The notes under the pieces: model-generated
Told to the model about the DNA's origin: nothing
Seen by the model: the letters and a program-made list of their open reading frames with translations, nothing else
Databases searched by the model: none
Program-made: the position numbers and the translations under genes
Source: Fidelibacterota bacterium
Lineage (GTDB): Bacteria; Fidelibacterota; Marinisomatia; SCGC-AAA003-L08; JACNLC01
Length of the DNA stretch: 64,000 nucleotides
Direction of reading: 5' to 3'
NCBI GenBank assembly: GCA_018657495.1
Contig: JABHXA010000007.1
Location: 1-64,000, forward strand
Part shown: in pieces, positions 37,046-46,637 of the stretch
Numbering within the stretch: position 1 is the first letter of the stretch
How the letters are laid out: every line of letters begins with the position of its first letter

Positions 37046-37579
37046 CTAACCACCCTCAACTGAATGTTGACGGCGTAGTGGTTTGGGAGGAAGATTTATA
37101 ATTTCATCAAAGAAAAACTCACCTAAATGGTTGATTACATCCTGCATGCTGACGACTGCAACAGTCTTCTTTGCTTTATTGACGATGGGGATATGTCGGT
37201 ATCCGCCATCTGTCATCTTGTTTAATGCAAATGCGATAGAATCTTCCAATAGTAGTTTAGTTGGTTTTGGCGTCATAAAATCGGAGACGACTTCTTTTTC
37301 AAGATCCAATTTGTATCCGACAACTTTGTTAAGAACATCTCTTTCAGTAAAAATTCCAGTCAAAACATTTTTCTTTTCTACGACAACACAGGCAAGATGT
37401 TTGTCCTGGAGAATTTTTATGATTTTAGCCAGGGACGTTTTTTCACTCACCATGGCAAAATCTTCTCCGCTTAAAACACTTATCGGATCATCCAATGACA
37501 CGGCATTGCTGATTTTGGATTTTGATTTCTTTGAAATTTCATCCATTTGTTGATATTCATCTGATAATACATCAAACAT
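37046..37579 (-). CDS. CBS-domain pair protein
   Basis: The 177-residue protein has two CBS domains (about 38-95 and 105-165), with ERDVLNKVVG and GGYRHIPIVNK as recognisable CBS strands. Such pairs bind adenosyl nucleotides and usually sense energy state. No catalytic domain is attached. Its place between korB (9 bp upstream) and fumC (32 bp downstream) suggests a regulatory subunit or sensor for this TCA segment. The ligand is unknown. Confidence 0.88.
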   Translation of the reverse strand: MFDVLSDEYQQMDEISKKSKSKISNAVSLDDPISVLSGEDFAMVSEKTSLAKIIKILQDKHLACVVVEKKNVLTGIFTERDVLNKVVGYKLDLEKEVVSDFMTPKPTKLLLEDSIAFALNKMTDGGYRHIPIVNKAKKTVAVVSMQDVINHLGEFFFDEIINLPPKPLRRQHSVEGG

Positions 37580-37588
37580 ATTAATCTC

Positions 37589-38611
37589 CTATTCTACTGT
37601 CCAGGTATTAGACGATTTAAATAATTGCTCAAGGCTTCCTCTGCCTTTATTGCTAACCGCTTCTTGGATTTGACTATGTACCATATCTTCATACGTAGGT
37701 TCATCCTTCACATAAAAAATTCCAACCGGAGTTGGCAGGTGATCCACATAGGTGAGTTCACTTAAAATCATCGCCAGGTTTTTATCATTTTCGTTATGGA
37801 CAAAGACATCGTCAATATTAAAAGCACCATTTAACTCAATTACCTCAAACTGTGAACCCACAAGCCTTAAACCTTTGGAATTTTTGACACCAAATACCAT
37901 GGGTTTGCCATGTTCCAGTTTTAGGACAGATTCGTCCTTTGTAGTTTTATCTGTTAGATCAGAAAAAGTGCCATCATTGAAAATGAGACAATTTTGATAG
38001 TATTCGATAAAAGAGGTTCCTTTATGTCCATGAGCTCTTTTGATCATTTCCATAGAATGTTTTTGGTCACGGTCGATGGCACGGGCGATAAATGTTCCGC
38101 CAGCTCCAAGTGCCAATGCAGGAGGGTTGAACGGATAATCTAATGAACCCATTGGCGATGATTTTGTTACTTTTCCTAATTCTGATGTTGGAGAATACTG
38201 TCCTTTAGTGAGCCCGTAAATCCGATTATTGAACATCAGAATATTCATATCAATGTTTCGACGTAATGTATGAATAAGATGATTTCCACCAATACTCATT
38301 GCATCACCATCACCGGTAACTACCCATACCGATAGCTCAGGATTGGCAATTTTTGCACCTGATGCTAATGCTGGGGCTCGTCCGTGAATGCTATGGAATC
38401 CATAGGTATCCATATAATACGGGAAACGACTTGAACAGCCGATACCAGACACAATTAAGAAATTCTCTTTAGCCACTCCCAACTCCGGCATCACTTTCTG
38501 CACTTGAGCCAGTATGGCGTAATCACCACAACCGGGACACCATCGAACTTCCTGATCAGATACAAAATCTTTTCTGGTCATTTTTATTGGTTGTGTTATT
38601 GTTTCAGTCAT
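37589..38611 (-). CDS. korB: 2-oxoacid:ferredoxin oxidoreductase, beta subunit
   Basis: This 340-residue TPP-binding subunit has WCPGCGDYAIL at the start, the TPP/Mg motif GDGDAMSIGGNHLIH and NNRIYGLTKGQYSPTS. With the alpha-gamma subunit just upstream (4-bp gap) it decarboxylates a 2-oxoacid, most likely 2-oxoglutarate, to the CoA thioester and reduces ferredoxin. The LTKGQ-SPTS stretch is typical of the Kor rather than the Por group. The cluster is usable in either direction of the TCA cycle. Confidence 0.93.
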   Translation of the reverse strand: MTETITQPIKMTRKDFVSDQEVRWCPGCGDYAILAQVQKVMPELGVAKENFLIVSGIGCSSRFPYYMDTYGFHSIHGRAPALASGAKIANPELSVWVVTGDGDAMSIGGNHLIHTLRRNIDMNILMFNNRIYGLTKGQYSPTSELGKVTKSSPMGSLDYPFNPPALALGAGGTFIARAIDRDQKHSMEMIKRAHGHKGTSFIEYYQNCLIFNDGTFSDLTDKTTKDESVLKLEHGKPMVFGVKNSKGLRLVGSQFEVIELNGAFNIDDVFVHNENDKNLAMILSELTYVDHLPTPVGIFYVKDEPTYEDMVHSQIQEAVSNKGRGSLEQLFKSSNTWTVE

Positions 38612-38615
38612 CTAA

Positions 38616-40457
38616 TCATTCTCCCAAAATTTCGTTTATTTTGTTTAGCACGTCAGAAGTTTTTAATGGTTTTCCGTGGTTAATATTCATTTGAATAGTC
38701 GGTACCAGGTACTTCGCTCTTAACATAGTTGCAAGCTGTCCCAAATTCAATTCAGGGACTAATACCTTATCAAACCTTTTGATAATATCTCCTAAATTTT
38801 TTGGGAATGGATTCAGATGTCTCAAATGGACATGGGAAACTTTTTTGTTCTCCAGATGAATATGTTCTACCGCAGAACGGACCGAACCCATCGTACCACC
38901 CCAACTGATTATCAAAAGGTTGCCTGAAGCCTCTCCATATGGAACTTCATCGGGAATTTCTTCTGCTATAATATCAACTTTTTTCTGTCTTAGTCTTAAC
39001 ATGTGGTCATGATTCTCAGGGTCATAACTTACGTGACCGGCACCATCCCATTTTTCCAATCCACCAATCCGATGTTCAAGCCCTGGTGTTCCAGGTGTTG
39101 CCCATGGCCTTGCAAGAAATTCAGAACTATGATCAAAAGGTTCATACCCGTCAGGATCAGATGTTTTATGATTTTCAAATTCTGGGAGCGAATCTACATC
39201 AGGTATTCTCCATGGTTCAGAACCATTTGCGATATAACCATCACTCAGCAAAATAACTGGTATCATGAATTTAAGGGCAATCCTTGCTGCTTCGATTGCA
39301 GTATAAAAACAATCAGCCGGTGTAGATGCGCTAATCACAACACATGGTGCTTCACCATTTCTTCCCCATACCGCTTGATACAGATCAGACTGTTCTGTTT
39401 TGGTTGGCAGTCCAGTTGATGGCCCACCTCGTTGCACGTTGATAATCACAAGAGGTAACTCTGCCATTACAGCCAAACCAATCGCTTCAGATTTCAGGGC
39501 CACACCCGGTCCGCTGGTTGCAGTGATAGCCAGGTCACCGGCATAAGCGGCGCCTATGGCACTTACTACCCCGGCAATTTCATCTTCAGCCTGAAAGGTT
39601 TTTACACCCATATTTTTATAACCGGATAGGTAATGAAGAACATCAGATGCTGGTGTTATGGGATATCCACCATAAAATAATTCCAACCCAGATTTTTCGG
39701 CAGCAGTCATAAACCCATACGCCAAAGCCTGGTTTCCCATCATATTCCTATAACAACCCGGTTCAAATTTTGCCTTTGGTATATGATAAGTAGTTTTTAC
39801 CAATTCAAGCGTATTTCCATAATTATATCCAGCTTTAAGTGCTCTGAGATTTGCTTCAACTATTTCAGGTTTTTTAGCAAATTTCTTCTGAATGAAATCT
39901 ACAGTGTTATCAATTTTCCTTCCGTATAACCAATACACCAACCCCAATGCAAACATATTGGCACTTCTGGCGATTAGCTTAGGGGCCAATTTCAGATCTT
40001 CAGTGGCAGTACCGACTAGTTTTGTCATATCAACTTTAACGGTCTGGAAGTTTTTTAACAAGTCTGTTTCCAACGGATTACAATCATAACCAGCCAGATT
40101 CAGATTTTTCTTTGTGAAATTAGCTTCATTAATGATTACGGTGCCATTGTCCTTTACATCTCCAAGATGTACTTTCAAGGCGGCAGGATTCATAGCGACA
40201 AGCACATTCAGATCATCACCCGGAGTATGGATGTCCAATTTACTGAATTGGATCTGGAATGAACTTACTCCCGCAAGAGAGCCGGCCGGAGCGCGAATTT
40301 CTGAAGGATAATCTGGAAATGTTGCCAAATCATTACCGAATATTGCAGTATTATCAGAAAACTGGGTACCAGTCAGCTGCATCCCATCACCGGAATCTCC
40401 TGCAAATCTGATAGTTACCTCGGTCAGTTCCGTAACATTTGTCTTTGAATTTGTCAT
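38616..40457 (-). CDS. korA: 2-oxoacid:ferredoxin oxidoreductase, fused gamma-alpha subunit
   Basis: The protein has 613 residues. The N-terminal gamma domain (about 10-190, FAGDSGDGMQLTG) is fused to the alpha pyrimidine-binding domain (about 225-450, YPITPASDVLHYL, SGPGVALKSEAIG, QRGGPSTGLPTKTEQSDL). A transketolase-C-like domain follows (about 500-613). The fused layout is typical of 2-oxoglutarate:ferredoxin oxidoreductase alpha chains. It is the first gene of the operon korA-korB-CBS-fumC-PBP. It shares its upstream region, 455 bp, with divergent selD. It needs ferredoxin, not encoded here. Confidence 0.93.
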   Translation of the reverse strand: MTNSKTNVTELTEVTIRFAGDSGDGMQLTGTQFSDNTAIFGNDLATFPDYPSEIRAPAGSLAGVSSFQIQFSKLDIHTPGDDLNVLVAMNPAALKVHLGDVKDNGTVIINEANFTKKNLNLAGYDCNPLETDLLKNFQTVKVDMTKLVGTATEDLKLAPKLIARSANMFALGLVYWLYGRKIDNTVDFIQKKFAKKPEIVEANLRALKAGYNYGNTLELVKTTYHIPKAKFEPGCYRNMMGNQALAYGFMTAAEKSGLELFYGGYPITPASDVLHYLSGYKNMGVKTFQAEDEIAGVVSAIGAAYAGDLAITATSGPGVALKSEAIGLAVMAELPLVIINVQRGGPSTGLPTKTEQSDLYQAVWGRNGEAPCVVISASTPADCFYTAIEAARIALKFMIPVILLSDGYIANGSEPWRIPDVDSLPEFENHKTSDPDGYEPFDHSSEFLARPWATPGTPGLEHRIGGLEKWDGAGHVSYDPENHDHMLRLRQKKVDIIAEEIPDEVPYGEASGNLLIISWGGTMGSVRSAVEHIHLENKKVSHVHLRHLNPFPKNLGDIIKRFDKVLVPELNLGQLATMLRAKYLVPTIQMNINHGKPLKTSDVLNKINEILGE

Positions 40458-40912
40458 TTGTGTTGTTTGACCTTATTAATAATTAAAATAATTAAATATC
40501 TCATTTATAAAATAAAAATCTATCATATTTTCAATGATAAATATTATTTAGATACCAGAGTCCAAAATTTACCGTCAGCCTTATTTAGACACCAATATAT
40601 TTAATGCTAAAAAGATAACTTTCTATGCGGTAATCAATATAGAAAAGTAAACTGGTTAATGACCAGTCCTCGAGATAAGGTTCATAGCATTTTGTGGATT
40701 TTTTTGAATCATTTTATTATTAGGCTAACCAGATTATTATTTCGGACCTTTATACTCCATTATTAAAATTTCTGATGTCGCAATCTTTTCAGATTTGTAA
40801 ATCTGAATTAATTATTTACCATACATCATTTGTCAATAAAGAGACAGTTATAATAAATACGAATTAATAACTTTCCAAGCTTCATGTACCGCCCTTAATT
40901 TTCTGCATCTAT
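40458..40912. other. Divergent promoter region of korA and selD with a palindrome
   Basis: This 455-bp AT-rich region has no ORF. The main structure is the perfect inverted repeat at 40788-40807. Promoters of both flanking genes should be here; I cannot fix their -10/-35 elements. Confidence 0.5.
40788..40807. promoter_or_regulatory. Perfect 20-bp palindrome upstream of selD
   Basis: TTCAGATTTGTAAATCTGAA is a 9-2-9 perfect inverted repeat, 105 bp before selD and 330 bp before korA. Without a T-run it reads as an operator for a dimeric regulator rather than a terminator. Confidence 0.5.
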
Positions 40913-41959
40913 ATGACGTCTAAAAAATACAAATTAACCAGCATGTCATCTGGTGCGGGCTGAGCGTGCAAATTAGGTGCATCTGACCTTGCTCAAGTTT
41001 TGAGTAATCTCAACCCTGTTAATCTTGATAATTCCCAAATCGGATATGAATCATTAGATGATGCTGCATTATACCCGTTACCTGACGGAAGAATAATTGT
41101 TCAAAGTGTGGATTTCTTTACACCTATTGTCGATGACCCATTTACCTTTGGTCAAATTGCCGCAACGAATTCATTGTCAGATATCTACGCTATGGGTGCA
41201 AAACCGTTATTTGCCCTTAATATTGTTGGATTTCCAAAAGAGGATTTACCCCTTTCTGTCTTGACAGATATATTGAATGGCGGACTGTCAGTCACCGAAA
41301 AAGTCGGAATCCCAATACTCGGCGGTCATACCGTTAAAGACAAAGAACCAAAATATGGATTAGTCGTGACCGGGGAAGCCTATCAAAATACAATCACCAG
41401 AAATAATACGGCAAAACCCGGAGATGTCCTTATTCTGACAAAACCGCTTGGCACCGGCATAATAACGACTGCAATCAAAAGAGAAATTGCCGATTTTCAG
41501 ATTATAAGAGCTGTTACTGACACAATGAAATCTTTAAATAATACTGCTGCAGATGCAATGACTGAAATTGGTGTTAGCGCCTGCACTGATGTAACGGGAT
41601 TTGGGCTTTTAGGCCATTTACTGGAAATGTGTGAAGGAAGCAATGTATCTGCCGTTATTGAATTTGATCAGGTAGATTTTTTAGAAGGGGTATTTGAGCT
41701 GGCTCAAAAAGGAGTAGTGCCTGGTGGATCAAAAACAAATTTAAAACATGTGGAACCTCATACCAGTTTTTCAGGAAATTTCCCCTTATTTAAAAAACTC
41801 ATGCTCGCCGATGCTCAGACATCCGGTGGATTACTTATATCTGTTCCCGAATCAAAATCTGCAGATCTAATAGCTACCCTGAAGAGTAAAAAAACATTAT
41901 CCAGCATGGTTATCGGGAAGATCTATAATCCGGCAGATTTCAAAATTTATGTGAATTAA
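40913..41959 (+). CDS. selD: Selenide, water dikinase (selenophosphate synthetase) containing selenocysteine
   Basis: Read from the ATG at 40913 with TGA (40961-40963) as Sec17, this gives 348 residues, the usual SelD length. The N-terminus then carries GAGU-A-CKLG, matching the catalytic (C/U)-x-C-K motif of SelD. A start after the UGA would lose the catalytic residue and lysine. ESLDDAALYPLPDGRIIVQSVDF, ATNSLSDIYAMGAKP, ILGGHT and TDVTGFGLLGH are SelD motifs. The enzyme makes selenophosphate from selenide and ATP for selenocysteine synthesis. A candidate SECIS follows the UGA. There is no clear Shine-Dalgarno. selA, selB and tRNA-Sec are not in the window. The quoted first motif spans residues about 37-60. 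Confidence 0.93.
40961..40995 (+). promoter_or_regulatory. Candidate SECIS element of selD
   Basis: TGAGC (40961-40965, including the UGA) pairs with GCTCA (40991-40995). Inside, AGGT (40975-40978) pairs with ACCT (40986-40989) around a 7-nt loop, starting 11 nt after the UGA as bacterial SECIS hairpins do. Confidence 0.6.
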
Positions 41960-41986
41960 TAATCCCTCGCAGTATTCAAATTATCT

Positions 41987-44521
41987 TCAGATATTGAACC
42001 AATAGTCTATCTTCATCATTATGGAGTGATTTTTTTCATATTCAATCCATTTCCCATGTCCATCATTGTTCCAGAAATCAAATATTGATGATGTAGGCAT
42101 TCCGTTTATATCCTTAAAATTTGTGTAAACCAGATAAAATGTTGACCCTGGCCTAAATTCCCACCGGAATACAAAGTTAAAGTTTAGACTGGTATATTTT
42201 GGATATAATCCAACATATAGATTTGGATGAAGTAATTCCTCACCATCTTCCATAGGTTCATTACTATAGGGATCATAATCTGTAATTTCAGGATATTGAC
42301 CAGGTTCAAGTAATTCATACAAAGTATTCTCTGTAAATGAATTGCGCTTGACATAATATTCAGAATAAGCGTCAATACTCATATTTGTTGAGAGACCAAA
42401 AGATGCACGTAATGTGACAATATCCAGTCTATTCATTGAATTTGTAAACATAAAATGCTGGTATGTCTGAAGGTTACCGTTACTTATCACATCTTCATTA
42501 GTAATTTCCAACCAATGAAATTTCTCAAATGATCTATTCCTGTTAAAATTTAATGATAATTCCAGTCGATCGAATAATCTTGAGAGGATATTGACTGAAT
42601 AATGTCTGCCCCAATCTCCAAGTTTATTGCTCCCGTAAACCAGAGATGTTGAGAATACAAGGGGGTTAGTATAATCGGATTGCAGTGTAAAATATGCCCC
42701 ATCTGTTTCAGGTAATTTTACATCAGGACCTAATTCTTTTAATTCAGAGTCATATGTGAGTTTATCATCGTAATATTCAAATGATCGACTAAAACCAAAA
42801 GAGGTGCTCCAATAATTCACATTGGTAAATTCTATATTTATATTCACAGTTCGATTTAGAATGAGGTCATCCAGGTTGGCAGCATAATCAAAGCTAATGC
42901 CTGCGGAACCATAACGTACAAATCCAACGGGATCCTGCTGCAAATAGGAAAACCCAGTACTAATATATTCCACATTGTTTCGACTGTTGAACCCGAGATC
43001 ATCAACATAAAATTTCTTACTAAAATGCTCAAAATTTATATATGAAGTAAAATTATTCTGATTATGGTATTCTATATCTCCAGAGTAAGCCCAGCCGCCA
43101 ATACCGTTTGTATCACTCACGGCAAATTGCTGATCAAGATTTATTCTATTATTTGCCAAGTATAGAAATTGGTCGGCGGACAAACTGGTGGCAGAATAAT
43201 TATTAAATATCTTAGATGTGACCATCCCTCCCATATAAGAATTTCCATCTAGGACATCCTGGATTATTCTTCCTGCAAAAAAACTGGTGATATGATTTTG
43301 GTTAAAATCATCCATCCAATTTGATGAATTTCGGTTTGATGTCACAGCACTGAGCAATCCAAAACCTAATCCATTGGCGGTTTTGCCAGTATATTTTCCT
43401 GCCGCAAGAATGCGATTTTCATCTGATCCAATACGTCTGGAATAAAACATTTCAATGGGAGTATCAAAAATAGTAGAATTTTCAATAAAAAAAGGTCTCT
43501 TTTCCAGAAAGTATGTTTCAAAATATGTGAGATTGATATCGGCTGGATCTGCTTCGATTTGACCATAATCGGGATTGATGGTTAAATCGATGGTGGCATT
43601 TGATCCCAGACCATATTTTAGATCCAGACCCATATTAGAGATTCTTTTTTGTTTTTCAAGTGAATTGTGTGCGAATGGGTCCCAGTCCGGTTCAGTTAAT
43701 TCCTGACCACTCCTGTTGAGATTTCCTGATATTATATAGGGCGTAATTTCTAATTGTCGGGGTTGCGGTATATCTTTCAATCCAGTGAGAATTCCATATC
43801 TGGATACAATTCCCTGTACTCCTCTCGGTTCAGGAATCCATGTAATATGTTCGTTTTTTCTTTGGATATACCGACCCATATTTATACCCCAGGTCATGGT
43901 TCCAATATCGTCAAATCGTAAAATAGAAAAAGGAATTGCTAACTCGATAATCCATCCTTTATCATTCACACTTACCTCAGCCTGCCATACAGCATTCCAC
44001 TCCATATCATAATCAGCATCATCATAGGCAACTGCATCAACTTTGACCCCAGCTGCATTCACACCAAAAATGAAAGCCGTTTGGTGATCGAATCTACTAT
44101 CTAAATCTATCGTAAACCAGTCAGATGATCCTTCAAACCCCCGCATCCAGTCATCCCGTCGCGCTATCCTTTTTTTTATTCCTCCCGGTTTGTTGTCAAA
44201 CATCTGGACAAGCACATAGAGGCAATTATCATCATATAATATCCTGACCTCAGTTGATTCTGTCGGAGCTACAAGATTTTCTGGAGATTCTTGAATAAAA
44301 TCCCTCGTAGGGATTGCCAAGCTCCACATATCATCAGTTATACTTCCGTCAATTAAGGGTGGGTGGGGCGTTCGCGTTGCCAACATTTGTTTTGATTGTC
44401 CGGTTTCAAATGAGATTACCGGTTCTAAATTAAGGGAATTTGTTTCTCCAGGGTATTCATTGGGAAAAACCAAACAGGTCAGAATAAAATAATATTGCGG
44501 TAATCTGAACAACTTTAACAT
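41987..44521 (-). CDS. DUF5916 protein with CBM9-like N-terminal domain
   Basis: The protein has 844 residues and a signal peptide. Residues about 50-230 resemble the carbohydrate-binding family 9-like domain found before DUF5916 (PLIDGSITDDMWSLA, DDNCLYVLVQMFDN, WTIDL-like WFTIDL, WIIELAIPFSILRF). The remaining about 600 residues alternate beta-strands with aromatic girdles, as in a DUF5916 outer-membrane barrel. The function of the family is unknown; the CBM9-like part may bind glycans or be structural. It is divergent from etfB and shares an FNR-type box in the 255-bp region between them. Confidence 0.8.
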   Translation of the reverse strand: MLKLFRLPQYYFILTCLVFPNEYPGETNSLNLEPVISFETGQSKQMLATRTPHPPLIDGSITDDMWSLAIPTRDFIQESPENLVAPTESTEVRILYDDNCLYVLVQMFDNKPGGIKKRIARRDDWMRGFEGSSDWFTIDLDSRFDHQTAFIFGVNAAGVKVDAVAYDDADYDMEWNAVWQAEVSVNDKGWIIELAIPFSILRFDDIGTMTWGINMGRYIQRKNEHITWIPEPRGVQGIVSRYGILTGLKDIPQPRQLEITPYIISGNLNRSGQELTEPDWDPFAHNSLEKQKRISNMGLDLKYGLGSNATIDLTINPDYGQIEADPADINLTYFETYFLEKRPFFIENSTIFDTPIEMFYSRRIGSDENRILAAGKYTGKTANGLGFGLLSAVTSNRNSSNWMDDFNQNHITSFFAGRIIQDVLDGNSYMGGMVTSKIFNNYSATSLSADQFLYLANNRINLDQQFAVSDTNGIGGWAYSGDIEYHNQNNFTSYINFEHFSKKFYVDDLGFNSRNNVEYISTGFSYLQQDPVGFVRYGSAGISFDYAANLDDLILNRTVNINIEFTNVNYWSTSFGFSRSFEYYDDKLTYDSELKELGPDVKLPETDGAYFTLQSDYTNPLVFSTSLVYGSNKLGDWGRHYSVNILSRLFDRLELSLNFNRNRSFEKFHWLEITNEDVISNGNLQTYQHFMFTNSMNRLDIVTLRASFGLSTNMSIDAYSEYYVKRNSFTENTLYELLEPGQYPEITDYDPYSNEPMEDGEELLHPNLYVGLYPKYTSLNFNFVFRWEFRPGSTFYLVYTNFKDINGMPTSSIFDFWNNDGHGKWIEYEKNHSIMMKIDYWFNI

Positions 44522-44643
44522 AATAATAAGAATAATTTACAGGAATATAAATATCTGAATTTGTAAATATTGGTAACATAATTCGTCCTTTAATAATTTG
44601 GAATCGATACGTTTAATTGGATATATATCGGATGTGTTTTGTG

Positions 44644-44657
44644 TTGATATTTATCAA
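44644..44657. promoter_or_regulatory. Perfect FNR/Crp-type binding site
   Basis: TTGATATTTATCAA matches the FNR consensus TTGAT-N4-ATCAA exactly. It is centred about 127 bp before etfB and about 130 bp before the divergent DUF5916 gene. A second TTGATATTTAT half-site is at 44682-44692. Confidence 0.6.
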
Positions 44658-44776
44658 TATGGGGATTATCAACTCTTAATATTGATATTTATTATCGTAA
44701 TTTCCACAAAAGAATTTCCAGTTATTTAATAATGTATCAACTGGCATCAGGATAATATTTATTTTTTGAGGTAACC

Positions 44777-45553
44777 ATGAAGATTTGTGTATTAATTAAA
44801 CAAGTTCCAGACACCGATTCAGTCATAAAAATTTCTAACGATCAAAAAAGTATTGAGATGGAAGGAATTACCCTGGCAACCAACGAAAGTGACTCATATG
44901 CGCTTGAAGAGGCTCTTTTATTGAAGGAAGATCAGGGGGGGGAAGTGACAGTTTTATCATTAGGCGGTGAATCCTGTCAACAGGTTTTAAAGGATGCCCT
45001 TGCAAAAGGAGCCGATAAAGCCATTCATCTTGACGATGATGATTATAAAGATTTGGATATTCTCTCGGCAGCCAAAGTGATGGTCAATGTTTTAAAAGAT
45101 AAAGAATTTGATATAATTTTCTCCGGATTGCAATCGGATGATATTGGGAATGCTCAGCTTGGTTTGATCATGGCAGAACTTCTGGATACATCTCATGCCT
45201 CTCTGGTTATGGGTACTGAGATTCTTGATGAAAAAACGATAAAAGTCAAGCAAGAATTGGAAGGCGGTTGGTTTCAATGGTCTGAACTTGACCTACCAGC
45301 CTCAATCACCATTCAATCCGGCTTAAATAAACCCCGATATGCTTCGTTGCGAGGGATTATGATGATGAAAAGAAAACCTCTTGAATCTATAAAAGTATCT
45401 GAACTAAATCTTGAAAATACTTCTAGTAAATCTTTTGTTCATAAGTTGTACATCCCGCAGAAAACTAAGGAAACCGTTTTTATTCAAGGATCGGCTGATC
45501 AGGTTGTTGATGGGCTCATAGAAAAACTCACCAACGAAATTAAGGTATTATAG
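44777..45553 (+). CDS. etfB: Electron transfer flavoprotein beta subunit
   Basis: The 258-residue beta subunit begins MKICVLIKQVPDTDS, the family's usual N-terminus. It has LQSDDIGNAQLGLIMAELL and LDLPASITIQSGLNKPRYASLRGIMMMK with the adenine-nucleotide-binding AMP site region. With EtfA it carries electrons from acyl-CoA or other dehydrogenases. GAGGTAACC precedes the ATG. It is the first gene of the run etfB-etfA (8-bp gap) followed by an Hdr-like membrane FeS protein. The second motif quoted spans residues about 173-202. Confidence 0.94.
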   Translation: MKICVLIKQVPDTDSVIKISNDQKSIEMEGITLATNESDSYALEEALLLKEDQGGEVTVLSLGGESCQQVLKDALAKGADKAIHLDDDDYKDLDILSAAKVMVNVLKDKEFDIIFSGLQSDDIGNAQLGLIMAELLDTSHASLVMGTEILDEKTIKVKQELEGGWFQWSELDLPASITIQSGLNKPRYASLRGIMMMKRKPLESIKVSELNLENTSSKSFVHKLYIPQKTKETVFIQGSADQVVDGLIEKLTNEIKVL

Positions 45554-45561
45554 GGGCTACA

Positions 45562-46515
45562 ATGAAAATCTATACTTTTTTGCAACAAAATGACGGGAAG
45601 CCAAACAGAAATTCTCTTGAAGCACTGGCAGCTGCCCAACAACTGGCGGAACAAACAGGCGGCAGTGTATCCGCAATTGTATTCGGATCTAATATTGAGA
45701 CAATTACAGATTACGATTTGGCTGAGATCATTCAACTACAAAATGTCGAATTGGAAAATTTCAATCCTCTTGCATATGTCTCTGCATTCGAAAATTTAAT
45801 TAATGCTGAAAATCCTGATATGGTCGTATTTGGTCATACTTATGAAACAAGAGATTGGGTACCTCGGTTAAGCGCCAGACTGGATATTCCATTTTTGACA
45901 GACTGTATCGGTTTTAAGAACGAAGATGAATTTGTCTTTACAAGGCAAATAAATCAGGGTAAAATTAATTCAGATGTAAAGACCACAGGATTAACAATAA
46001 TATCTATCCAATCTGGAGCATTTCGTCTTGATTCACTAAAAAGTGGGTCTGCCTCCACCAGGGAATTCACAGTTGATCTATCGGGTATTTCTCAGAGTAT
46101 TCGAAAGGGAGAGAAATTCCAGGAAGCAAAAGGGTCAGTGGATCTGAGTCGGGCTGAGGTCATTATTGCAGTGGGTCGCGGCATTGGTAAAGAAGAGAAT
46201 ATGGATGTTATAAAGGAATTAGCCAAAGCATTAAACGCTGAAATTGGCTCATCCCGCCCTGTAGTAGATTATGGCTGGCTCCCGCATGAGCATCAAGTTG
46301 GGTCTTCGGGTCAAACCGTTTCCCCTAAATTATATTTTGCTATTGGTATTTCCGGGGCAATCCAGCATCAGGTTGGTATGAAGAGCTCAGACAATATTAT
46401 CGCTTTGAATAAAGATGAAAATGCGCCCATTTTTGAAATCGCCGATTTTGGCGTGGTTGCAGATTTATTCGAAATCATTCCCAAATTGACGGAGAAGATT
46501 AATTCCCTTTCTTAA
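45562..46515 (+). CDS. etfA: Electron transfer flavoprotein alpha subunit
   Basis: The 317-residue alpha subunit has an N-terminal variable domain and the conserved C-terminal FAD-binding domain (about 190-317): AVGRGIGKEENMDVIKELA, SSRPVVDYGWLPHEHQVG, SGQTVSPKLYFAIGISGAIQH and NKDENAPIFEIADFGVVAD. Together with EtfB it forms the soluble flavoprotein heterodimer. Partner acyl-CoA dehydrogenases are absent from the window, so the electron donor is unknown. The downstream FeS oxidoreductase is the likely acceptor. Confidence 0.94.
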   Translation: MKIYTFLQQNDGKPNRNSLEALAAAQQLAEQTGGSVSAIVFGSNIETITDYDLAEIIQLQNVELENFNPLAYVSAFENLINAENPDMVVFGHTYETRDWVPRLSARLDIPFLTDCIGFKNEDEFVFTRQINQGKINSDVKTTGLTIISIQSGAFRLDSLKSGSASTREFTVDLSGISQSIRKGEKFQEAKGSVDLSRAEVIIAVGRGIGKEENMDVIKELAKALNAEIGSSRPVVDYGWLPHEHQVGSSGQTVSPKLYFAIGISGAIQHQVGMKSSDNIIALNKDENAPIFEIADFGVVADLFEIIPKLTEKINSLS

Positions 46516-46637
46516 AAAGAAAAATTATATTGTTTTATATAATTGCTTGAAATGAAATTCTTTTAAGCAAGCACTCCCTATTTTTGTCACGTTCTTAAAA
46601 TCGTATTTTTATTTTCTAAAATCAGGAGATTTCTTTA

